Source: Weeksellaceae bacterium (GTDB taxonomy: Bacteria; Bacteroidota; Bacteroidia; Flavobacteriales; Weeksellaceae). Taken from it: a stretch of 64,000 nt of DNA. Positions 15,632-24,103 of this stretch are shown in pieces. The position numbers and the translations under genes are program-made. The stretch lies in NCBI GenBank assembly GCA_022013695.1, contig JAKLPS010000027.1, positions 1-64,000 on the forward strand, written 5' to 3'. The notes under the pieces are model-generated. The model had not been told where the DNA came from and did no database searches. It saw only the letters and a list, made by a program, of their open reading frames with translations. Numbering within the stretch: the stretch's first letter is position 1; each line of letters begins with the position of its first letter.

Positions 15632-18334
15632 ATGAAAATGTTATCGAAAAAACCGGCATTGGTCGTTATGCTGACGGTGAGCACGGCAAGTTTTTACTTC
15701 GCCCAATCTACTCAGGATACACTCACAAAGAGTAATGACATCGAACAAGTTGTACTGACAGGAGTTGCTGATATCGCAAAAGATAGAAAGACTCCTGTTG
15801 CTGTTTCTACCATCAAGGAAGCACAGATAGTACAAAGATTAGGAAATCAGGAATTTCCTGAAATTTTGAATTCGACACCGTCTATTTATGCAACTAAAGG
15901 CGGCGGCGGTTTTGGAGACGGCCGTGTGAACATTAGAGGTTTTGACACCAGTAACACAGCCGTAATGATCAATGGTGTTCCCGTCAATGATATGGAAGGA
16001 GGTACAGTTTATTGGAGCAACTGGTTGGGTCTTTCTGATGTAACTTCTGCCATGCAAGTGCAAAGAGGTCTCGGCTCTTCAAAACTCGCGATAGCTTCCG
16101 TTGGAGGAACGATTAACATTATTACAAGAGCGGCGGATAAAAAAAGAGAAGGCAATGTAACTGCAGGCGTTGGTAATGATGGTTATCTTAAAACTTTATT
16201 CTCTTACAACACTGGGAAATCTAATACAGGCTGGGCAACTTCTTTCTTAATGTCAAGAACAGCTGGTAACACTTATATTGATGGATCACAATTCGAAGCG
16301 TACAATTATTATGTAGCTGTAGGTTATCAAAAAGGAAAGCACGATTTCCAGTTCACATTTACAGGCGCGCCACAATGGCATAATCAAACTTTTAATAACA
16401 CCATTGCAACCGATTTAGATATGGGCGATGGAAAATTGGACGGCGCTTTGGCGAGCAAGCCTAATAGAAGATACAACTCCAACTGGGGCTACCTGCGCGG
16501 TCAAGAATATTCTCAATCCGTAAACTATTACAGTAAGCCTATTGCCTCCATCAACTGGGATTGGACGATGTCTGAGAAATCCAAATTATCAACCGTAGTT
16601 TATGCTTCTTGGGGACGTGGAGGCGGAACCGGAATTATGGGTTCAATCAATGCAAAAGGCATCAACGCTTTACCGAAAACCGCAGACGGCTTGATCCGCT
16701 TTGACGACATCTACGCATGGAACACCGGCCAAGCGGTTGCTGGCTTCGGAGTCAATAACAAAACACCATTTATCGGTACAAGTTCAAACGGTATCACCAG
16801 AAGATCTAGTGTTAATTCACACGACTGGTACGGCATTTTAACGAACTTCCAACATAAGATTAATGACAGTTGGAATTTTTCTGCCGGTTTCGATGGAAGA
16901 TATTATTACGGTTATCACCCGGGTCTTGTCACCGATTTCTTAGGAAATACCCAATATCGTGAAGCCGGTAATTACAATCAATACCCTTACTACACCGTTA
17001 CCCAAGCTTACGATGCAACACCATCTGCGAATCCATTCGCGAAAGCAATAAAAGACCAATCCCAAATCGTTTACAGAAACTACAATGGAAGAGTTCTTTG
17101 GGGTGGCGTATTTGGACAATTGGAATATTCAGGAGAGAAGCTTTCCGCTTTCGTTCAAGGTTCGGCCTCGGAACAAAGCAACCAAAGAATTGATAATTGG
17201 GTAGGATCACAGGATCTTTATGCTGTCGTGGGCGGCGTAAATACTTTGATTGCGTCTCATTTACAACAAGGACAGGAAGTAAGCAGAGTAACAGATCAGA
17301 AATTCAGATTTGGTTACAATGCGAAGGGAGGTGTTAATTATAACATCGACGAACACCACAATGTCTTCGTGAATGGCGGTTACTATTCTAAACAACCCAA
17401 CCAAAATGCCGTTTTTCCATATTCTCTACCTTCCAAAACCTTCGGTTCTTTGTATCAGCAAACTGTCAACAAAGATTTGAGAAACGAAAAAGTGGCTTCT
17501 GCAGAAATCGGATACGGGTTCAAGAGCGAAAAATTCAGAGCAAATGTAAACGGTTATTATACCGATTGGAAAGACAGATTTGTTCGCGTTACCGGAATTA
17601 CCATTGGTACGGACATTACAAACGCAACAGCAAGCTTAAGAGGCGTTCGCGAAGTACACATGGGTGCAGAATTAGAGACCTTCTACAAAGCTATGAACTG
17701 GCTGGAATTTAACGGAATGTTCTCTATCGGCAGCTGGAAATATAAAAACAACCCTACCGCTGGATTAGCTGATATAAATGGAGATCCAATAACCTCCGCG
17801 AATGGGACTAACGAAGTTACCCTTGCCCTAGATGGACTAAAAGTGGGAGATGCTGCCCAAACCACCGCAGCAATCGGCGTAACAGTGAAACCCGTTAAGA
17901 ATCTTGATGTTTTCGCAACTTGGAGATATTATGATAATTTGTATGGCACTTTTAGCATCAATAGCAGCTATATAATTAAGGATGGAAATATACCCGCTGC
18001 CAGATCAGAAAAAGGTTCTTTGAAAGCACCTTCTTATAACCTGACAGATCTTGGCGCATCTTATACATTTAATTTGAAAAATGGTAATCGATTAATCGTT
18101 ACCGGGAATGTCTATAACTTATTTGATACCATTTACATTTCAGATTTAAGATCATCAGTTAAGAAAACCTTCTCAGATTTCAAAACTGCTACAAATACGA
18201 ATGAACAGGCACAAGCATTGCTAAATACTTACAATGCAGATTCTTCAAAGTTCTACAAAGGACTTGATACAACTAATAGTGTTTATTTCGGTTTCGGAAC
18301 AACTTGGGCCGCTTCCCTTTCATATAGATTTTAA
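15632..18334 (+). CDS. TonB-dependent outer-membrane receptor
   Basis: 900 residues: signal peptide with AxA-like cleavage around residue 25 (STASFYFAQ), a TonB-box-like stretch IEQVVLTGV at about 38, the plug domain (FPEILNSTPSIYATKGGGGFGDGRVNIRG, seen through its NIRGFD and GVPVND signatures), and a long beta-barrel ending in the aromatic terminal strand WAASLSYRF. There is no CarboxypepD-like N-terminal domain and no SusD partner next to it, so it is more like an iron/cobalamin-type than a SusC-type receptor. Substrate unknown. A terminator follows. Confidence 0.88.
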   Translation: MKMLSKKPALVVMLTVSTASFYFAQSTQDTLTKSNDIEQVVLTGVADIAKDRKTPVAVSTIKEAQIVQRLGNQEFPEILNSTPSIYATKGGGGFGDGRVNIRGFDTSNTAVMINGVPVNDMEGGTVYWSNWLGLSDVTSAMQVQRGLGSSKLAIASVGGTINIITRAADKKREGNVTAGVGNDGYLKTLFSYNTGKSNTGWATSFLMSRTAGNTYIDGSQFEAYNYYVAVGYQKGKHDFQFTFTGAPQWHNQTFNNTIATDLDMGDGKLDGALASKPNRRYNSNWGYLRGQEYSQSVNYYSKPIASINWDWTMSEKSKLSTVVYASWGRGGGTGIMGSINAKGINALPKTADGLIRFDDIYAWNTGQAVAGFGVNNKTPFIGTSSNGITRRSSVNSHDWYGILTNFQHKINDSWNFSAGFDGRYYYGYHPGLVTDFLGNTQYREAGNYNQYPYYTVTQAYDATPSANPFAKAIKDQSQIVYRNYNGRVLWGGVFGQLEYSGEKLSAFVQGSASEQSNQRIDNWVGSQDLYAVVGGVNTLIASHLQQGQEVSRVTDQKFRFGYNAKGGVNYNIDEHHNVFVNGGYYSKQPNQNAVFPYSLPSKTFGSLYQQTVNKDLRNEKVASAEIGYGFKSEKFRANVNGYYTDWKDRFVRVTGITIGTDITNATASLRGVREVHMGAELETFYKAMNWLEFNGMFSIGSWKYKNNPTAGLADINGDPITSANGTNEVTLALDGLKVGDAAQTTAAIGVTVKPVKNLDVFATWRYYDNLYGTFSINSSYIIKDGNIPAARSEKGSLKAPSYNLTDLGASYTFNLKNGNRLIVTGNVYNLFDTIYISDLRSSVKKTFSDFKTATNTNEQAQALLNTYNADSSKFYKGLDTTNSVYFGFGTTWAASLSYRF

Positions 18335-18353
18335 TTAGTCTGTTAATCCTTTC

Positions 18354-18382
18354 AAATCCCGGCTATCTGTCGGGATTTTTTT
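18354..18382 (+). terminator. Intrinsic terminator of the TonB receptor gene
   Basis: AAATCCCG and CGGGATTT arms around a nine-base loop, followed by a run of T residues, 20 bases after the stop. Confidence 0.8.
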
Positions 18383-18389
18383 ATCTTTG
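18382..18389 (+). promoter_or_regulatory. -7 box of the 18408 gene
   Basis: TATCTTTG, perfect TAnnTTTG, 18 bases before the ATG and directly after the terminator T-run. No strong -33 box. Confidence 0.5.
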
Positions 18390-18407
18390 TCATTCTAAAA
18401 TCTGAAT

Positions 18408-18851
18408 ATGGACTTTTTTAAAATTTTTCTTAGTGCTCACAAAGGTTTCGCTTACCTGGAGCTTGCGCTGGTTGCAGCATTTTTAGTGCTTTTATTGGTC
18501 ACAATGTTTGGCTATAGCGGCAGAATCTCTAAAGCTTTTAGAAAAGTAACACTTTTCACAATGATCTTTTTCCACGTTCAATTTCTGGTGGGAGTTTGTC
18601 TGTTATTTATCTTCTCGCCAGGTTTCAAAGCCGCTTTGGATGCAGGAACTTTGATGAAAGATCCTTACTCAAGATTCCAATATGTGGAACACCCATTTTC
18701 TATGTTGATTGCAGCGGTTATTATGACGATCATCAACAAGAAAGTAAAATCAAACGAAAAATTAACGATTCCCGTTGTATCATTAGGATTAGTAGCGGTT
18801 GCACTTTTTGTGTTCGCCTTCCCTTGGGCAAGAGTGTTCGAAGCTAATTAA
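18408..18851 (+). CDS. Four-helix membrane protein, possible b-type haem protein
   Basis: 147 residues with four hydrophobic segments at about 12-33, 47-70, 95-110 and 121-143. Three histidines sit in or next to helices (H11, H56, H95), and the pattern of HKG, FFHVQ, EHPFSM and FPW resembles small Bacteroidota membrane proteins often labelled cytochrome B-like. I cannot show haem binding. It precedes asd by 47 bases and may be co-transcribed with it. Confidence 0.7.
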   Translation: MDFFKIFLSAHKGFAYLELALVAAFLVLLLVTMFGYSGRISKAFRKVTLFTMIFFHVQFLVGVCLLFIFSPGFKAALDAGTLMKDPYSRFQYVEHPFSMLIAAVIMTIINKKVKSNEKLTIPVVSLGLVAVALFVFAFPWARVFEAN

Positions 18852-18898
18852 TCAAATGTCGGAGCATCATCATAAATTATTAATCAATTATAAAACAA

Positions 18899-19888
18899 AT
18901 GAAAGTAGCTGTAGTAGGCGCAACCGGAATGGTTGGACAAGTTATGCTGAGGGTTTTGGAAGAGAGAAACCTTCCGATTACCGAATTAATTCCCGTTGCA
19001 TCCGCGAAATCGGTTGGCAAAAAAGTCCAATTTAAAGACAAGGAGTTCACCATCGTCAGCATGACGGATGCTATCGCAGCTAAACCCGAGATCGCCATCT
19101 TCTCTGCGGGCGGAAATACTTCACTGGAATTTGCACCAAAATTTGCCGAAGTCGGAACCGTCGTTATCGACAATTCCTCCGCTTGGCGGATGGATCCGAC
19201 GAAGAAATTGATCGTTCCAGAAATCAACGCCAACGTTTTGACCAAGGAAGACAAAATCATCGCCAACCCCAATTGTTCTACCATCCAGCTGGTAATGGTG
19301 CTGCATCCGCTCAATCAGAAATATGACATCAAAAGGGTTATCGTTTCCACCTATCAATCGGTAACTGGAACTGGTAAAGCGGCCGTTGATCAATTAAATG
19401 CCGAGATCAAAGGCGAAAGTCCGGAGAAAGTCTATCCATATCAAATCTTCAAAAATGCATTGCCGCACTGCGATGTTTTTGCAGATGACGATTATACCAA
19501 AGAAGAAATCAAATTGATGAAAGAGCCCAAGAAAATTATGGGCGATGACACTTTTAATCTCACCGCAACTGCCGTAAGGGTTCCCGTGCAAGGTGGACAC
19601 TCGGAAAGCGTGAATATCGAATTTGAAAATGAATTTGATATCGATGAAGTGCGACAAATTCTTTCCGAAATGCCCGGCGTGACGCTGCAAGACGATGTGA
19701 AAAGCAACCATTATCCGATGCCACTGTATTCCGAAGGAAAAGATGATGTTTTTGTAGGAAGAATCCGCAGGGATCTCTCTCAGCCGAAAACGCTCAACCT
19801 CTGGATCGTGGCAGACAATCTGCGGAAAGGCGCTGCTACCAACGCCGTTCAAATTGCAGAATATCTGGTAGCGCATAACTTAGTATAA
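18899..19888 (+). CDS. asd: Aspartate-semialdehyde dehydrogenase
   Basis: NADPH enzyme converting aspartyl phosphate to aspartate semialdehyde, the branch point to lysine/DAP, threonine and methionine. VGATGMVGQVML at 6-17 binds NADP, NPNCST has catalytic Cys at about 126, and VRVPVQGGHSESVNIEFE carries the substrate-binding Arg and catalytic His region. 329 residues. Feeds the same pathway as lysA (32725) and supplies DAP for MurE. Confidence 0.95.
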   Translation: MKVAVVGATGMVGQVMLRVLEERNLPITELIPVASAKSVGKKVQFKDKEFTIVSMTDAIAAKPEIAIFSAGGNTSLEFAPKFAEVGTVVIDNSSAWRMDPTKKLIVPEINANVLTKEDKIIANPNCSTIQLVMVLHPLNQKYDIKRVIVSTYQSVTGTGKAAVDQLNAEIKGESPEKVYPYQIFKNALPHCDVFADDDYTKEEIKLMKEPKKIMGDDTFNLTATAVRVPVQGGHSESVNIEFENEFDIDEVRQILSEMPGVTLQDDVKSNHYPMPLYSEGKDDVFVGRIRRDLSQPKTLNLWIVADNLRKGAATNAVQIAEYLVAHNLV

Positions 19889-19901
19889 ACTAACAAAAAT
19901 C

Positions 19902-19937
19902 AAAGAATCTTCGAAAAACCCCGAAGATTCTTTTTTT
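19902..19937 (+). terminator. Intrinsic terminator after asd
   Basis: AAAGAATCTTCG and CGAAGATTCTTT arms, short A/C loop, then seven T residues. It ends 6 bases before the next ATG, so transporter transcription must begin inside it or by read-through. Confidence 0.85.
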
Positions 19938-19942
19938 GAGCA

Positions 19943-20941
19943 ATGGAAAAAAGCAAACAACAAAATTCCAGTATTGCTTTTCAGAAATGGATCGCAGCCG
20001 TTGGCATCCTACTTTTTGTCGGCAAAATAATCGCTTGGAAAATGACCAATTCGGACTCCGTTTTTTCGGATGCGATGGAAAGCATTGTCAATATCGTGAG
20101 TGCCTTTATGGGACTGTATGCCCTATATCTTGGCGGCAAACCCCGCGATGACAATCATCCGTATGGCCACGGAAAGGTAGAATTTGTCACATCGGCGATC
20201 GAAGGTTCCTTAATTAGCATCGCGGGTCTGATGATTATTTATGAAGGTTGCAACAGTTTGCTCACCGGAAAAATTCTCAACAAATTAGATTGGGGAATCT
20301 GGATTATCGCTACAACGGCCATTGCCAATTATGTTTTGGGGTACGTCTCGATTCGGATAGGAAAAAGGCAGAATTCGGTGGTTTTAATTTCTTCCGGGAG
20401 ACATTTGCAGTCGGACACTTTTACCACGTTGGGCGTTGTGGTAAGTTTGGTCATCGTTTACTTCACACAGATTTTTTGGATAGATTCGGTTGTTGCGTTG
20501 TTTTTTGGGGTTTATATTATCACCGTTGGTTACAAGATCGTGCGCCGCTCGCTCAGCGGAATTATGGACGAGGCCGATCCTGCTATGCTTGGCAGACTTG
20601 CGGAATTCCTCAATCAAAACCGGAAATCGGAGTGGATCGATGTGCACAATATGAAAATTCAGCAATTCGGAAGCCGGCTTCACATCGATGCTCACATTAC
20701 TTTGCCTTGGTATTTTGATTTGAGAACCGCACACAATGAAATGGAAGAAATGATCAGAATCATTGTAGAAAATACGGAAAGAGTGGTAGAATTTAATTTT
20801 CATATGGACGACTGCAAACCTACTTCTTGCCCGATTTGCCAAATCGAAAACTGTCCCGTCCGGCAACACGAATTTGTAAAAAAAATAGAATGGACCGGCG
20901 AAAATATTTCGCAACCCGATAAGCAGACGGTCGATAATTAA
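19943..20941 (+). CDS. Cation diffusion facilitator (zinc/iron efflux) transporter
   Basis: Inner-membrane metal/proton antiporter. Six helices in the first about 200 residues with SDAMES (metal-site Asp) in helix 2 and the HPYGHGKVE motif; ISSGRHLQSD in helix 5 supplies the HxxxD-type metal ligands (residues H and D). A cytoplasmic ferredoxin-like domain follows. The tail contains a C-x4-C-x2-C-x4-C cluster (CKPTSCPICQIENC), a possible extra metal-binding site. Converges on the exosortase-partner gene with a four-base overlap of stops. Confidence 0.9.
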   Translation: MEKSKQQNSSIAFQKWIAAVGILLFVGKIIAWKMTNSDSVFSDAMESIVNIVSAFMGLYALYLGGKPRDDNHPYGHGKVEFVTSAIEGSLISIAGLMIIYEGCNSLLTGKILNKLDWGIWIIATTAIANYVLGYVSIRIGKRQNSVVLISSGRHLQSDTFTTLGVVVSLVIVYFTQIFWIDSVVALFFGVYIITVGYKIVRRSLSGIMDEADPAMLGRLAEFLNQNRKSEWIDVHNMKIQQFGSRLHIDAHITLPWYFDLRTAHNEMEEMIRIIVENTERVVEFNFHMDDCKPTSCPICQIENCPVRQHEFVKKIEWTGENISQPDKQTVDN

Positions 20942-21363
20942 CGGACTGAAAGTCTTTTTCTGTAATAAAATATGGGAATAATCAACAATAGTGGCAAAGG
21001 CTGAATCACGAATCTTCTGATGTAAAAAGAGAACAAATATCCAAACTGAAAATGATCCCGAATGCAGAGAAGATAAATGGGGAAAACAATGAGGAAAATC
21101 AACGCGATGAGTGCAAAAGCCTGCTTGGTCCATTTCCAATTCTGAAAAAGTAAATGCACAATCCAAAGGGACAAAAAAGCGTTTAGAAAAAACCTAAAAA
21201 TATATCCTAAAATCAGTTTTCCCCATTTGTAATCCGGAAAAACCGCCGAATGATCCGCAGATTTGAAATAGCCGAGAAACGGGTCGTAAAAAATCTGATC
21301 TTCCAATCCACGGATTCCGATCAGCGCCATAATGCCAACCAAAAGTAAAATCCACCTAAGCAT
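20938..21363 (-). CDS. Exosortase F system-associated membrane protein
   Basis: 141-residue protein with about four hydrophobic segments and little else, in the place normally taken by the XrtF partner. I start at the ATG at 21363 (MLRWILLLVG), which overlaps the xrtF stop by eight bases, rather than seven codons upstream. Its role is unknown; co-occurrence with XrtF implies assistance in sorting or membrane anchoring of target proteins. Confidence 0.75.
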   Translation of the reverse strand: MLRWILLLVGIMALIGIRGLEDQIFYDPFLGYFKSADHSAVFPDYKWGKLILGYIFRFFLNAFLSLWIVHLLFQNWKWTKQAFALIALIFLIVFPIYLLCIRDHFQFGYLFSFYIRRFVIQPLPLLLIIPIFYYRKRLSVR

Positions 21364-21886
21364 TGCCTGCTTTCTTGAGTGCAAAAAACTGAATCCAGAT
21401 GAGCCAAAGAACTATGACACCACCGTAAATAATGGCGGGAAAAAGATAATCGTGTCCCATCTTTTCGTACTGCGGATATTTGAGGTAGATGATGTTAAGC
21501 AATGTAATTCTGAAAACATTCAGAATATGAAGCATTATCAATCCCGCAGAAGCATACAGAAAAGTTTTAGCACCCCTGTAAAATGCAAAAATAAATGCGG
21601 CGAAAAGAATGGCAACCGAGATCGCATTGCAACCCTCGACCATTCTGGTCGTAAATTTCCCATTCGTTTGGAAAAGAACGCTGTGCAGTTTCATACTATC
21701 TACCAAATGAGTTGAAAAACCAAAAAAATCTTGCAAAAAAGCCACCTGCCGGGCAACCCATCTGGTGAACGGATCTACGACTTGAGCCTCGTAATGATTG
21801 AGGTAAAACTGGTAAAGCATTACAAAAACAATGTAGGTCACAAGAAATCTCAACAAAATCTTCAGAACGGGCAGAAAATCTTTCAT
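21356..21886 (-). CDS. xrtF: Exosortase family protein XrtF
   Basis: Multi-pass membrane transpeptidase-like cysteine protease expected to process C-terminal sorting signals of exported proteins. The exosortase triad is visible: Cys in VEGCNAIS (about residue 86), Arg in NVFRITLLN and His in MGHDYLFP. 176 residues with roughly six helices, the compact size of XrtF. No protein with an obvious sorting tail lies in the window. Overlaps its partner gene. Confidence 0.88.
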   Translation of the reverse strand: MKDFLPVLKILLRFLVTYIVFVMLYQFYLNHYEAQVVDPFTRWVARQVAFLQDFFGFSTHLVDSMKLHSVLFQTNGKFTTRMVEGCNAISVAILFAAFIFAFYRGAKTFLYASAGLIMLHILNVFRITLLNIIYLKYPQYEKMGHDYLFPAIIYGGVIVLWLIWIQFFALKKAGNA

Positions 21887-21890
21887 TGGG

Positions 21891-21898
21891 TAAAATTA
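21891..21898 (-). promoter_or_regulatory. -7-like box of xrtF
   Basis: TAATTTTA on the minus strand, one base off TAnnTTTG, four bases before the ATG at 21886. Divergent from the box at 21931. Confidence 0.35.
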
Positions 21899-21930
21899 CA
21901 ATTTTTCGTGTTTCAAATTCTATTATTAAT

Positions 21931-21938
21931 TAACTTTG
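21931..21938 (+). promoter_or_regulatory. -7 box of the 21943 kinase gene
   Basis: TAACTTTG, perfect TAnnTTTG, exactly four bases before the ATG at 21943. Suggests a leaderless mRNA. Confidence 0.5.
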
Positions 21939-21942
21939 TCGT

Positions 21943-22959
21943 ATGATGCAGCACCAGAAATTTTTCGAAATTTTTACCGGCCACACCGCCGATTATTTCC
22001 AAAAACTGCCACAAAGCGGCTCGTCCAGAATCAATTATATCGCAAAATCTGGAGAAAAAAAATATGTGGTCACCTACAACGAAAATATCCAAGAGAACGA
22101 GGCATTCTTCTACTTTTCTGAGTTATTCACACATTTGAATCTTAATACGCCAAAGGTTTTTACGATAGATCAGGAAAGAGAACTCTATGTTCAGGAATTT
22201 TTGGGCAGCAAGACTTTGTCCAGCCTTATTTCTGAAGAAAATCTATCCGATCGGGTCAAAAAATTAGTAAAAAAAAGCCTGAAATCGCTTTATGAACTGC
22301 AAAGCAAAACCCGTGGAAAAGTAGATTACACTCATAGTTTTGAATACGAGAGTTACGATGATCTGCCGATAACACACGATTTATATTACTTCAAGAATTT
22401 TTTGATTGATGTTTTGGAAATCGAATATCATAAATCGACTTTGCTGAAGGAATTCCAGAAGATCTCGGAAATCGTGCAGAAGCAAGCGCCAAAAGTGCTT
22501 ATGATTCGGGATTTCCAATCGAGAAATATTTTGGTGGATGACAACGACGAGGTTTTTTTTATCGATTATCAAGGTGCGATGGAGGGTCCGGCGGGCTACG
22601 ATGTGATTTCTTTGCTTTACCAAGCCAAAGCAAATTTTCCCAACGATTTCAAAGTGGAAATGCTGGATTATTATTTGTCTTTTTGGCAGGATGACTCTGA
22701 CATACAAGCTTTGCAGACCTCTCTCAACTGGATGAAGATGATGCGTTTTTTGCAGGTTTTGGGTGCCTACGGCTTCAGGGGATTGATGCAGCGGAAATCG
22801 CACTTCTTGGAAAGTATTTTTCTGGGAATCAATCATATTTTTGGGTTGAGCGAGGATTGGAAGGAGATTTCTACGGATTTTCCGGAACTTGATTCTATCA
22901 TTAAGAAATTGAAATCTCAAGAAATTCAGCTTAAAATAGAGAATCTCATTATCAATTAA
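21943..22959 (+). CDS. Aminoglycoside phosphotransferase-fold small-molecule kinase
   Basis: 338 residues with a kinase-like fold of the APH/choline-kinase type. The catalytic loop reads MIRDFQSRNILV (Asp base and metal-binding Asn kept; the usual His before Asp is Arg), followed by the DFG-equivalent FIDYQGA and GPAGYDVISLL. This resembles cell-wall amino-sugar kinases of the AmgK group more than antibiotic-resistance enzymes, but no MurU-type nucleotidyltransferase is adjacent, so the substrate is open. No reason to infer drug resistance. Confidence 0.75.
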   Translation: MMQHQKFFEIFTGHTADYFQKLPQSGSSRINYIAKSGEKKYVVTYNENIQENEAFFYFSELFTHLNLNTPKVFTIDQERELYVQEFLGSKTLSSLISEENLSDRVKKLVKKSLKSLYELQSKTRGKVDYTHSFEYESYDDLPITHDLYYFKNFLIDVLEIEYHKSTLLKEFQKISEIVQKQAPKVLMIRDFQSRNILVDDNDEVFFIDYQGAMEGPAGYDVISLLYQAKANFPNDFKVEMLDYYLSFWQDDSDIQALQTSLNWMKMMRFLQVLGAYGFRGLMQRKSHFLESIFLGINHIFGLSEDWKEISTDFPELDSIIKKLKSQEIQLKIENLIIN

Positions 22960-23002
22960 AATGTGACTTTTAAACAAGCACGTTCAATAGATCTTCCAAC
23001 CT

Positions 23003-23144
23003 ATAGCCCCGATTGTAGTGGCATCCTTTTTTGTCGTCTTTTCTTGCCGACGGGTTCTGAAGAAGACGAAAACGCCGATCAATTGACTGGACACGATCTC
23101 CAGAGAACAAAAAAGATACAGCGAAAAGCGGGAAATAGCTCCTA
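23003..23144 (+). repeat. Dispersed hairpin repeat, copy A (142 bases, variable core)
   Basis: Starts ATAGCCCCGATTGTAGTGG, reaches CATCCTTTTTT, then a 76-base core, and ends AAAAAAGAT...AAAGCGGGAAATAGCTCCTA. The ends are partly complementary, giving a long imperfect stem with the core as its tip; the core has its own CGTCTT/AAGACG inverted repeat. The same ends in inverted orientation occur at 55930-56021 around a different, shorter core. Short frames over this region are not genes. Confidence 0.8.
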
Positions 23145-23169
23145 AATACTGAAAACTGTTGCTTAAAAC

Positions 23170-23201
23170 AAAAAACCTCAGACATGACTCTGAGGTTTTT
23201 T
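23170..23201. terminator. Bidirectional terminator
   Basis: AAAAAACCTCAGA and TCTGAGGTTTTTT arms around a six-base loop, between the convergent kinase and NlpC/P60 genes. Confidence 0.9.
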
Positions 23202-23220
23202 CTGAATATCTCCAGGTTCT

Positions 23221-23880
23221 CTAATTATTTAATACACTTAATCTGTCTTCTTTTACGACCCGCTTTGCGAATCTGAATTTTGGCCCCCAATAATGGTCAT
23301 CCAATGAGGAAACCATCACGCCTTTGGAAGTGGCGGCGTGGATGAATTTAATTTGCCCGTCCGCTGTTACCTCTTCTACGATCCCGACGTGCGAGATTCT
23401 GCTTCCTCGATGTGAGAAAAAAACCAAGTCACCTTTTTGCAGATCTGTCCGTTCTACAGAATCGCCTTCTTGGGATTGCGCTGCGGCCACTCTTGGAAGA
23501 TTCATCCCTGCTGCTGCACCAAAAACCGACAGCACAAAGGCTGAACAATCGATGCCGCTTCTGGAACTTCCGCCATATCTGTACGGCGTTCCGAGGTAGC
23601 TTTCTGCTTCGGACAAGATATGATCTATGGTATTGCTGTGTTTTATGGCATTTTCTATCACCGATCTTTTGATAACTTCGTTGGTGTTGGTGATGGCTGC
23701 TAAAACTTGTTGTCCTCTGCTGATGCTTGAATTATTAGTCACTGCGTTGACATCCAATGATGCAAATTTGGCATCGGTTTTGTATGTTTGATTGTTAGAA
23801 ACCACATAGTTGGAAACGCAAGATTGCAGTGAAAAAAATGTGGCAACAAATAAGAAATAAACTAGAAATCTTTTCTTCAT
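23221..23880 (-). CDS. NlpC/P60 family lipoprotein (C40 cysteine peptidase)
   Basis: Predicted periplasmic lipoprotein that cleaves peptidoglycan stem peptides. The signal sequence ends in a lipobox LQSC (Cys21). The C40 domain (about 85-210) has catalytic Cys112 in GIDCSAFVLS, His164 in RISHVGIV and polar third residue near His181 (KFIHAAT). LGTPYRYGGSSRSGIDCSA is the family signature. 219 residues. Monocistronic between terminators, with a -7 box at 23931. Confidence 0.9.
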   Translation of the reverse strand: MKKRFLVYFLFVATFFSLQSCVSNYVVSNNQTYKTDAKFASLDVNAVTNNSSISRGQQVLAAITNTNEVIKRSVIENAIKHSNTIDHILSEAESYLGTPYRYGGSSRSGIDCSAFVLSVFGAAAGMNLPRVAAAQSQEGDSVERTDLQKGDLVFFSHRGSRISHVGIVEEVTADGQIKFIHAATSKGVMVSSLDDHYWGPKFRFAKRVVKEDRLSVLNN

Positions 23881-23930
23881 ATATATTTAATTATTTGTTA
23901 AACTTGAGTGGCTATTTTGTGATTGCATAG

Positions 23931-23938
23931 CAAATTTA
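23931..23938 (-). promoter_or_regulatory. -7 box of the NlpC/P60 gene
   Basis: TAAATTTG on the minus strand, about 50 bases before the ATG at 23880. Confidence 0.45.
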
Positions 23939-23996
23939 GCCAATACTCTTGGAAGGGTCTCCCAAATGAAACAGGGAAACGTCCAGTTTAACATAT

Positions 23997-24023
23997 TTTA
24001 ACATTCTCGAGTAGAATGTTAAA
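23997..24023. repeat. Perfect 11-base inverted repeat
   Basis: TTTAACATTCT and AGAATGTTAAA around CGAGT. It lies between the glnA terminator and the NlpC/P60 promoter. Could be a regulator site or a second hairpin of the glnA 3' end; no T-run follows on the minus strand. Confidence 0.5.
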
Positions 24024-24030
24024 GAAAAAC

Positions 24031-24065
24031 AAACCGCAAAGCCTTTATTTAGACTTTGCGGTTTT
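24031..24065 (-). terminator. Intrinsic terminator of glnA
   Basis: AAACCGCAAAG and CTTTGCGGTTTT arms; on the minus strand the hairpin ends in a T-rich tract, about 40 bases after the glnA stop. Confidence 0.8.
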
Positions 24066-24103
24066 ATTTTAAGTTAAGATTCTTTAACGTTTGGGTGTTT
24101 TTT

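Noticed and set aside
20384..21166. 260-codon minus-strand frame spanning the CDF gene and the exosortase partner
   Set aside because: Overlaps two recognisable genes almost entirely and shows no domain.
21943..22959. Aminoglycoside resistance gene
   Set aside because: Only the fold is shared; the catalytic loop has Arg for His and the family includes cell-wall sugar kinases. No resistance claim is justified.
22963..23145. 60-codon plus frame and 71-codon minus frame over the repeat at 23003
   Set aside because: They coincide with the dispersed hairpin repeat, whose other copy does not keep either frame.
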